The notes beneath the pieces were generated by a model. That model made no database searches. It was given only the letters and a program-made list of their open reading frames with translations, and was not told where the DNA came from. From Actinomycetota bacterium (lineage in GTDB: Bacteria; Actinomycetota; Thermoleophilia; RBG-16-64-13), in the NCBI GenBank assembly GCA_003157225.1, contig PMIZ01000325.1, positions 352-5,786 of the forward strand: a DNA stretch of 5,435 nucleotides, in the 5' to 3' direction. This document shows positions 1 to 4,551 of the stretch, piece by piece; the stretch's first letter is position 1; each line of letters starts with the position of its first letter. The translations under genes and the position numbers were made by a program.

Positions 1-18
1 GGCGGGCCACCGCCCGCC
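1..18 (-). terminator. possible terminator hairpin after the membrane-protein gene
   Basis: A perfect 7-bp inverted repeat, GGCGGGC (1-7) and GCCCGCC (12-18), encloses a 4-base loop. It begins 19 bases beyond the stop codon of the minus-strand gene ending at 38, where an intrinsic terminator would be expected. The T-tract that should follow on the minus strand lies outside the window, so termination cannot be confirmed, and the stem may extend past the edge. Confidence 0.35.
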
Positions 19-37
19 TGCGCTCCGGCCTTTCAGG

Positions 38-874
38 TCAGCCCTTGGGAAAGGCGCGCGCTACTGCGTCCCGATAGTGCTGAGGGTCGGAATCCAATGC
101 GGCCCCTGGATGCTGCGATACCAGGTCAACCAGTTTCAGATTGTCCGACAGAGCAGGCAGTTTCTCGAACGTGAGCCGCATCGTCACGCCGCCACCGGCA
201 CCCTTGGTCTGCCACTCGATCGGCTCGCCGGTCTTCGCGTCGACGATGTAGGTGAGGCTTCCGTCGGCGCTCACGATGCGCATTGCATCGCGCCCGTCCA
301 CTGCCACATGCCCGTCCACCTTGGCGCTGCCTGAATTCAGTAGATTCATGGCCTCGGCCTTGAAGGTATCCGGACTGTCCGTCTGGGACACGGACTCAGA
401 AGCTTGATAGATGGTGTTGGTCGCGGGGTCGTAGACCTGGGAATAGCCCTGACCTGTGTGCGCGGTTTCTGCAGGAGCGACGTCGCTCGAGGTCTCGATT
501 CGTCTCCAGGATTGTTGGGACGAGCCGAGTTGCCAGGTCTCGTCGGCCCAGCTCACTGAAGTCCCGTCGCCGTTGTCCTGAGTACCGGCTGTCTTGAAAT
601 GCAACACCAGATTGGCGGGGACCTCCAGGGCCGCTTGAGCCTTCCCAACAATGGAGGGCCCGTTCGAGCCGAAGACGTTGACCAAGCTGAGCACACCTAG
701 AACCACCACGGCCAAGCCTACGGCAACCGCCGTTCCGCGGACCAAAGGCCTCCGAAAGAGCGACCGGCGCTCCGCGCGTCTGCTTGTCTCGCTCAAGAGA
801 TGCTCCCTTCTCGCGTGCAGGCGGCGATCAGGAAGATCCCGTTGTTCTGGGAGCTGATGAGGATCCATCAACAT
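38..874 (-). CDS. single-pass membrane protein downstream of an ECF sigma factor (putative sigma-factor partner)
   Basis: Predicted 278-aa membrane protein. Residues 1-46 are charged and basic, with the spaced Arg/Leu pattern (RDLPDRRLHARREHLL) often seen at the N-terminus of actinobacterial proteins encoded beside ECF sigma genes (CU044_5270-like). Residues about 48-69 form one hydrophobic helix. The remaining ~210 residues should lie outside the membrane and resemble the LolA-like fold of proteins of this kind, including a YIVDAKTGEPIEW-type segment (209-221) in which a beta strand leads to a D-x-K-T-G-x-P turn. The protein has no cysteine, so it is not a zinc-binding (HxxxCxxC) anti-sigma factor. 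Its start overlaps the sigma gene's end by 7 bases, so the two are translationally coupled. An AGGAGG at 879-884 lies 4 bases before the ATG at 874 and 10 before a second ATG at 868, so either start is possible. A longer open frame reaches 1045 but would run through the sigma gene's region 4. Anti-sigma or sensor function is inferred from context only. Confidence 0.8.
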   Translation of the reverse strand: MLMDPHQLPEQRDLPDRRLHARREHLLSETSRRAERRSLFRRPLVRGTAVAVGLAVVVLGVLSLVNVFGSNGPSIVGKAQAALEVPANLVLHFKTAGTQDNGDGTSVSWADETWQLGSSQQSWRRIETSSDVAPAETAHTGQGYSQVYDPATNTIYQASESVSQTDSPDTFKAEAMNLLNSGSAKVDGHVAVDGRDAMRIVSADGSLTYIVDAKTGEPIEWQTKGAGGGVTMRLTFEKLPALSDNLKLVDLVSQHPGAALDSDPQHYRDAVARAFPKG

Positions 875-1473
875 ATGCCCTCCTGTTCCGCTTGCGATTT
901 TGCGCTTCCGGAACTCATATGTCCGGAGCCGGCGCAGAGTTCCCGCAAGCGTGCCTTTCCTCTCGACAAGCGTGACCGAACCGTGCCCACGGGTAGGTCT
1001 AGCGCGGTCGCGGCTTCTTCGTAGCTGAGTCCCATCCAGACACAAAGAGAAAGCACGTCTTGCTCTCGCTTCGGGAGACGGGAGAAGACTCCCAGTATCT
1101 CTCGCATCTTGAGCTCGTCTGCCAGACGCCCAACAAGCTCGTCCTCATCCAGAGTCGATTCCTGAGGCAGGGGCATTCGCTCCAGCGCGGACCGGTAGCG
1201 AAACTCCGCCCTTCTGTGGTTGCGCAGCACGTTCGTGGCCACGCCGAACAGGAAGGGTAGAGCGGAATCATGCGTCAGAGAGATCCGGCGGCGTTTGCGC
1301 CAGGCTTCGAGAAATACCAGCGAAGCAAGGTCCTCCGCCGTCGCCCAGTTTCCGCAACGTCGAAAGAGATAGTTGTAGACTGGGCGTGCGTGTCGCTCGA
1401 AGATATCGCCGAAGGCACTTGTGTCTCCTTCGACGATGTTGTCCCAGAGTTCCCTGTCACTGGCGTTGTTCAT
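868..1473 (-). CDS. ECF-family RNA polymerase sigma factor
   Basis: A 201-aa sigma-70 family protein of the extracytoplasmic-function type, which redirects RNA polymerase to a small regulon. Region 2 spans about residues 8-62 and includes the AEDLASLVFLEAWR segment (46-59), equivalent to the AEDL-Q-x-F-L-x-A-W core that binds polymerase and melts the -10 element. Region 4 spans about 130-180, with the helix-turn-helix LSYEEAATALDLPVGTVRSRL (149-169) that reads the -35 element. There is no sigma region 1 or 3, and the length is normal for the family. ATG at 1473 is chosen because it puts region 2 at the usual distance from the N-terminus; a GTG at 1500 would add nine residues. No good Shine-Dalgarno sequence precedes the ATG (the AGGAG upstream is 16 bases away), in keeping with a leaderless transcript. 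It overlaps the membrane-protein gene downstream. The ECF subgroup and signal are unknown. The divergent redox operon is a possible target. Confidence 0.93.
   Translation of the reverse strand: MNNASDRELWDNIVEGDTSAFGDIFERHARPVYNYLFRRCGNWATAEDLASLVFLEAWRKRRRISLTHDSALPFLFGVATNVLRNHRRAEFRYRSALERMPLPQESTLDEDELVGRLADELKMREILGVFSRLPKREQDVLSLCVWMGLSYEEAATALDLPVGTVRSRLSRGKARLRELCAGSGHMSSGSAKSQAEQEGIC
879..884 (-). promoter_or_regulatory. strong ribosome binding site inside the end of the sigma gene
   Basis: A perfect AGGAGG on the minus strand lies within the last codons of the sigma factor gene. It decides the start of the downstream membrane protein: ATG at 874 (4-base spacing) or ATG at 868 (10-base spacing). 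It also argues against the longer open frame that begins at 1045. Confidence 0.75.
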
Positions 1474-1479
1474 GCCCGT

Positions 1480-1508
1480 ATAATGTCCGCTCCTGCCCAC
1501 TGGGTTCC
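1480..1508 (-). promoter_or_regulatory. candidate promoter for the sigma factor / membrane protein unit, leaderless type
   Basis: Reading the minus strand, GGAACC (1508-1503) is followed after 17 bases by CATTAT (1485-1480), and then after 6 bases by the ATG at 1473. GGAAC is the classic ECF sigma -35 element, so autoregulation is plausible. The -10 is not the common ECF CGTC/CGTT type but fits the xAxxxT pattern of a housekeeping -10. The position predicts that transcription starts at or next to the A of the ATG. This rests on motif matching only. Confidence 0.35.
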
Positions 1509-1567
1509 CGAAGACTCAGCCTTCTACGAAAGTACAAGCCGGCAGGCACGAATATTGGCCTTCGGGA
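1506..1567. repeat. inverted CTTCGGGA pair in the divergent promoter region
   Basis: TCCCGAAG at 1506-1513 and its exact reverse complement CTTCGGGA at 1560-1567 are separated by 46 bases. The left copy overlaps the GGGAACC -35-like element of the sigma promoter. The right copy, read on the plus strand, gives CTTCGGGACA pointing toward the redox operon. Each strand therefore carries the same 8-mer upstream of its own gene. It could be a shared -35-type element or a paired operator. An 8-bp match in 167 GC-rich bases could also be chance. Confidence 0.4.
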
Positions 1568-1626
1568 CAAACCGCTCGGCGGCGGGTGCTGCTAGTCTAT
1601 CTTGCTCGCGCGCGAGGACTCGGTTC

Positions 1627-1635
1627 AAGGAAGGG
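1627..1635 (+). promoter_or_regulatory. ribosome binding site that decides the iron-sulfur gene's start
   Basis: The purine-rich AAGGAAGGG lies 5 bases before the GTG at 1641. The upstream in-frame TTG at 1602 has no comparable site, so GTG 1641 is preferred. The closer GTG at 1635 overlaps the site itself. Confidence 0.65.
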
Positions 1636-1640
1636 TGGCT

Positions 1641-2246
1641 GTGACGGTTTCTTCATCGACCTTACCGGAGGCCAGGCGGCCAAACGGCTCTTCACTCGCC
1701 ACGGCGGCGGTCACAACCTTCGTGTGCGCCAATTGCTCGCGCCCAGGCCGAGCGCCCGATTCCGCCGGCCGGTCCCGTCCCGCCGTTCCCAATTTCGATT
1801 GGCCCTTCCCGGTTCGTGAAGTGCTGGTGCCCTGCACGGGCCGGCTTCAACCGGAGCATGTTCTCAAGGCGTTCGAGACCGGCGCCGACCTGGTGGTCAC
1901 GGTCTCCTGCGAAGAGGACAACTGCGAGTACCTTGAAGGCAGCCAGCGGTGCGCGCGTCGGGTAGACTACGTGCAAGGCATGTTGGACCAGATCGGACTG
2001 GGAAGCGGGCGTCTGCTGCACTTCCATCTGCCCGGGAGCGCGGCGCAAGACATGGCTCTGGGTGCGAAAGAACAGGCGCCCACGGCCTTCGCCGAAGATC
2101 TCGACGCCCGGATCGCCGCCATCCGCGATTCGGTCTTGCAGTCGTTGGATGGCTTAACGCCCAACCCCCTCACCCCGTTCGTCTGCGAAGCGGCCGAGGA
2201 GCCCTACCAAGAACTGGACGGAAGCGATGACGCCAATGAAGACTGA
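1641..2246 (+). CDS. MvhD/FlpD-type iron-sulfur electron-transfer protein (hydrogenase iron-sulfur subunit family)
   Basis: A 201-aa soluble protein of the MvhD/FlpD/FrhD family, which carries a [2Fe-2S] cluster and passes electrons between a dehydrogenase or hydrogenase and HdrA-type flavoproteins. With GTG 1641 as residue 1, the signatures are: FVCANC (27-32), matching the family's FLCNWC; PCTGRL-type segment (64-69), matching M-C-SG-R; then a GAD-V-V-x-V-S-C stretch leading into CEEDNCEYLEG (90-100), matching GCHPGDCHY-GN. The cysteines are C29, C32, C65, C90, C95, C104 and C182. The His and Pro-Gly of CHPGDC are replaced by Glu residues. A tail of about 60 residues (from ~140) is rich in Asp/Glu and ends acidic; it goes beyond the usual family core and has an extra Cys. 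The frame is also open from TTG 1602. The 3' end overlaps the metF-like gene, so the two products are probably made together and may interact. The electron donor is not visible here. The family is firm; the role in supplying MetF is inferred. Confidence 0.85.
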   Translation: MTVSSSTLPEARRPNGSSLATAAVTTFVCANCSRPGRAPDSAGRSRPAVPNFDWPFPVREVLVPCTGRLQPEHVLKAFETGADLVVTVSCEEDNCEYLEGSQRCARRVDYVQGMLDQIGLGSGRLLHFHLPGSAAQDMALGAKEQAPTAFAEDLDARIAAIRDSVLQSLDGLTPNPLTPFVCEAAEEPYQELDGSDDANED

Positions 2247-3090
2247 TCTCCGTCAAGCACTGAGCTCCGGCCGGCTGATTCTCACCGCCGAGTGCGTGCC
2301 GCCGCGCAGCGGCGGCGCGGAGGCCGTCGGCAAACTCTCCAGCATGCTGCCGGCCAACTTGGACGCGGTGGTGGTGGCCGACAACCCGGACGAGATCCAT
2401 GGTTCGGCTCTCGCCTGTGGCGCGCTCCTGGCCCGGGAAGGCCGGGAGGTCGTGCTCTCCCTGTCCACTCGCGACCGCAACCGCATCGCCCTGGAGAGCG
2501 ACGCGTTGGGGGCCGCGGCCCTGGGCATTGGCGCCATCCTCTGCCTCAGTGGCAACCACCAGTCGCTGGGAGTATGCCCACAGGCGGCTAGCGCAAACGA
2601 CATTGATTCCATCCAACTCACCCAGGCCGTCAAACGGCTGGAGGGCGCGGAGTTGTTGGCCGGGGCGGTGGCGCATCCCTATCAGCGTCCTCTCGAGCTG
2701 AACCTGCTCCGACTCCGGAAGAAGATCGCCGCCGGTGCCGATTTTCTGCTCACCGAGCCGGTCTTCGACGTGGCTGCGTTCACGCCGTGGATGGAAGCGG
2801 TTCGGGCGGCGGGGCTGCACGAACGGACAGCGATCATCGTCAGCGTGTTCCCCTTCGCCAGCGTCGAGCAGGCCGAGTCCCTCCGCCAGCGCCAGACCTA
2901 CGGTCCCGTCGACGAGGCGGTGGTGACTCAACTGAGCAAGAGCTCCGACGCCGGCAAGGAGGGCATCGCCATGGCGGCCCGCATAGCCGGCCAGCTCAAA
3001 GCGGTCCCCGGGGTGCGAGGTATCCACATCCTCTGCGGCGGGTCCGAAGCGGTTGCAGGCGACGTGATCGCCGCAGCGGCCTTGGCTTGA
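2227..3090 (+). CDS. metF: methylenetetrahydrofolate reductase (MetF-type)
   Basis: A 287-aa FAD-dependent TIM-barrel enzyme expected to reduce 5,10-methylene-THF to 5-methyl-THF, either for methionine synthesis or for the methyl branch of the Wood-Ljungdahl pathway. The length is normal for MetF. The strand-1 motif TAECVPPRSG (20-29) keeps the catalytic Glu (E22, E. coli Glu28). LSGNHQSLG (107-115) is followed by a DIDSIQL segment (125-131), and HPYQRP (150-155) by the RLRKKIAAGADF helix (162-173). TEPVFD (176-181) is the counterpart of E. coli TQFFFD. Two aligned positions differ from E. coli: Asp120 becomes Asn110 and Gln183 becomes Glu177. The start is ATG 2227, overlapping the previous gene by 20 bases; ATG 2236 is an alternative, since a GGAAG at 2220-2224 is too close to the first and 11 bases from the second. 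No MetV-like zinc-binding partner lies in the window. The iron-sulfur neighbours suggest electrons come from clusters rather than directly from NADH. The family assignment is strong; the physiological direction is not shown. Confidence 0.88.
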   Translation: MTPMKTDLRQALSSGRLILTAECVPPRSGGAEAVGKLSSMLPANLDAVVVADNPDEIHGSALACGALLAREGREVVLSLSTRDRNRIALESDALGAAALGIGAILCLSGNHQSLGVCPQAASANDIDSIQLTQAVKRLEGAELLAGAVAHPYQRPLELNLLRLRKKIAAGADFLLTEPVFDVAAFTPWMEAVRAAGLHERTAIIVSVFPFASVEQAESLRQRQTYGPVDEAVVTQLSKSSDAGKEGIAMAARIAGQLKAVPGVRGIHILCGGSEAVAGDVIAAAALA

Positions 3091-3105
3091 GTTCCCCAAG
3101 CAAGG
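3080..3105 (+). other. hairpin across the metF stop codon
   Basis: CCTTGGCTTG (3080-3089) can pair with CAAGCAAGG (3097-3105): nine base pairs, one bulged G (3085) and a 7-base loop (3090-3096). The TGA stop of metF (3088-3090) lies in the stem and loop edge. No T-tract follows, so it is not an intrinsic terminator. It could slow 3' decay of the upstream mRNA, or set the ratio of metF to the next gene. Confidence 0.35.
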
Positions 3106-3125
3106 CAAGACAAGGCTAGGTAAGA
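3096..3125 (+). repeat. degenerate pentanucleotide repeat (CAAGR) over a ribosome binding site
   Basis: Six consecutive 5-base units read CCAAG, CAAGG, CAAGA, CAAGG, CTAGG, TAAGA, filling nearly all the gap between metF and the next gene. The AGGT at 3118-3121, 5 bases before GTG 3127, is the likely Shine-Dalgarno site and belongs to units five and six. The upstream AAGG units could act as additional ribosome standby sites. Confidence 0.5.
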
Positions 3126-3126
3126 C

Positions 3127-4551
3127 GTGCCCGATCGCTACCATATCCATACTGCCCCTGCGGGTCCGCGGTTTCACCGCGTGGGCAAGTTCGGCAACGT
3201 CGACTGGCGTGAGGACTGCTCGCGGTGCAGCAACTGCGTCAAGCTGCGCTGCCTCTACGAGGTCTACCGGCACGAAGCTGCCTACAACCGCGATCCGCTT
3301 GTCTCGGTCGAAACGCTCAATGAGTGCAAGGCGTGCCTGTCCTGCGTGCAGGGCTGCACCAAGGGCCTGTTGAGCGTTTCGGTGAACCCGGAGTTCCTCG
3401 CCATGGGCGACGACTACTGGAAACCCGACATGCTTCTCTCCACCTGGGTCCAGGCCGACGCGGGCAAGATCCCCGTCTCGGGGGCAGGCTACCGCGGCCG
3501 CTTCAGTGGCCCCGGCTTCGACTCCATCTGGACCGACATGTCGGAGATCGTGCGTCCCACGCGCGATGGCATTCACGGACGTGAATACATCTCCACCTCG
3601 GTGGATATCGGTCCCAAACCCATGCGCCTGCGGTTCTCCGCGGAAGGGGCCCTCCTCAGTTCGCCTTCCCGCCTGCTGGAGATCCAGCTGCCCGCCATCC
3701 TGGACCTGCCGGGCTGGCCGGTCGAGAGCAAACACCTGGCGGCGGCTCGGGCGAAGGCGGCGGAGGAACTAAAGTCCCTGGCCATGATGCCAGCCGACGA
3801 GGCCTCCGAACTCCCCAGTGACCTACTGGCGTGCGTGGTGCCGATCCTGAATGAGAACGACATCGACGCTCGGCGCGACCTGGTCGCAGCGGTACGGATG
3901 GCCCAAGTGGCCGATGGACCTAGGACGGCGGAACTGGCCGGCAGACTCCAGGCGATCAACCCGCAGTTGGTGGTCTCGGTCCGAATGGTGCTATCCCCCT
4001 CGACTGCCGACCGCGTGATGGAGTTGAGCGGGCAGGGCATCAAGGTCTTCCATCTGTGCGCTGACCAGCACGGGCGCGAGCGCCTGGAGGACGGGCGGAC
4101 GGGGCGGCACATCAAGGACGCTCTCCGCGACGTCCACGGGCGGCTGGTCAAGGAGGGGCTGCGCGACGAGGTCACGCTGATCGTCTCCGGCGGCATCGCA
4201 CTTGCGGAGCATATGGCTAAGGCGATCATCTGTGGGGCCGACCTGGTGGCTGTGGACACGCCGCCGCTGGTGGCCCTGGGGTGCCATGTCTGCGGAGGCG
4301 GGCAGGCGTGCGACGCCGGAAGGAACTGCCCCATCGACATTGGTACTGTTGACGCCGACTACGCCGCCCGACGCATCGTCAACCTCATGGGAGCGTGGCA
4401 TAGCCAACTCATCGAGGTGCTGGGCGCCATGGGTATTCGTGAAGTCCGCCGTTTGCGGGGCGAAGTCGGGCGGGGCATCTTTATGGAGGACATCGAGAAA
4501 GAGGCATTTGGCGATCTCGCTCGCGTGCCTCGGGCTGGGGTGCAAGCATGA
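3127..4551 (+). CDS. ferredoxin-fused glutamate-synthase-like FMN-barrel protein, atypical (first of two paralogs)
   Basis: A 474-aa protein. A two-cluster ferredoxin domain has C31-C34-C37-C42 (CxxCxxCx4C) and C67-C70-C73-C77 (CxxCxxCx3C), suited to two [4Fe-4S] clusters. Then comes an MGDxxW...TWxQAxxG linker (93-113), SGPGFD (127-132), and a segment around 138-162 with the IVRPTRDGIHGREY run. Its C-terminal half aligns with the glutamate synthase FMN barrel: VSVRMVLSP (283-291) with VSVKLV; VFHLCADQHGRE (307-318) where SGHDGGTGA is expected; SGGIALAEHMAKAIICGAD (354-372) with the DGG-R-T-G/LGA strand; then LVALGC (381-386). CxxC at 386/389 plus C395 and C401 resembles the [3Fe-4S] motif of glutamate synthase, with C-x5-C-x5-C instead of C-x5-C-x4-C. 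I find no GEGG or AQGAKPG motif, so classical glutamate synthase catalysis is doubtful and it may serve as an electron-transfer subunit. GTG 3127 is supported by AGGT 5 bases upstream and by similarity to the next gene's N-terminal region. There is no glutaminase domain. It overlaps the next gene by ATGA. Confidence 0.82.
   Translation: MPDRYHIHTAPAGPRFHRVGKFGNVDWREDCSRCSNCVKLRCLYEVYRHEAAYNRDPLVSVETLNECKACLSCVQGCTKGLLSVSVNPEFLAMGDDYWKPDMLLSTWVQADAGKIPVSGAGYRGRFSGPGFDSIWTDMSEIVRPTRDGIHGREYISTSVDIGPKPMRLRFSAEGALLSSPSRLLEIQLPAILDLPGWPVESKHLAAARAKAAEELKSLAMMPADEASELPSDLLACVVPILNENDIDARRDLVAAVRMAQVADGPRTAELAGRLQAINPQLVVSVRMVLSPSTADRVMELSGQGIKVFHLCADQHGRERLEDGRTGRHIKDALRDVHGRLVKEGLRDEVTLIVSGGIALAEHMAKAIICGADLVAVDTPPLVALGCHVCGGGQACDAGRNCPIDIGTVDADYAARRIVNLMGAWHSQLIEVLGAMGIREVRRLRGEVGRGIFMEDIEKEAFGDLARVPRAGVQA

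Larger units (their letters stand above)
1474..1640. other. divergent intergenic control region
   Basis: These 167 bases separate the two divergent units and must hold both promoters. On the plus strand I find only a weak -10-like TAGTCT (1593-1598) with no convincing -35 at 16-18 bases. The stretch also carries the inverted CTTCGGGA element listed separately and a TTG at 1602 that would extend the first plus-strand gene by 13 codons. I see no tRNA, riboswitch or terminator structure in it. Confidence 0.6.

Noticed and set aside
875..1045. N-terminal extension of the membrane protein up to 1045
   Set aside because: It would overlap sigma factor region 4 by 57 codons. The perfect AGGAGG at 879-884 supports a start at 874 or 868.
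1602..1640. TTG start giving the iron-sulfur protein 13 more residues
   Set aside because: No ribosome binding site precedes it, while AAGGAAGGG sits correctly before GTG 1641. The extra residues match no part of the family.
3080..3105. Hairpin after metF read as an intrinsic terminator
   Set aside because: No T-tract follows, and the next gene begins only 36 bases after the stop in the same direction.
2170..3735. A 521-codon open frame on the minus strand opposite metF and the first FMN-barrel gene
   Set aside because: It spans two well-supported plus-strand genes, shows no recognisable domain, and is rich in Arg, Gly, Ala and His as antisense frames in GC-rich DNA usually are. Third-position GC bias opens such frames by chance.
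3573..4340. A 255-codon minus-strand open frame opposite the first FMN-barrel gene
   Set aside because: Low-complexity Ser/Arg-rich translation with no domain, lying opposite a coding region with clear cysteine and barrel motifs.
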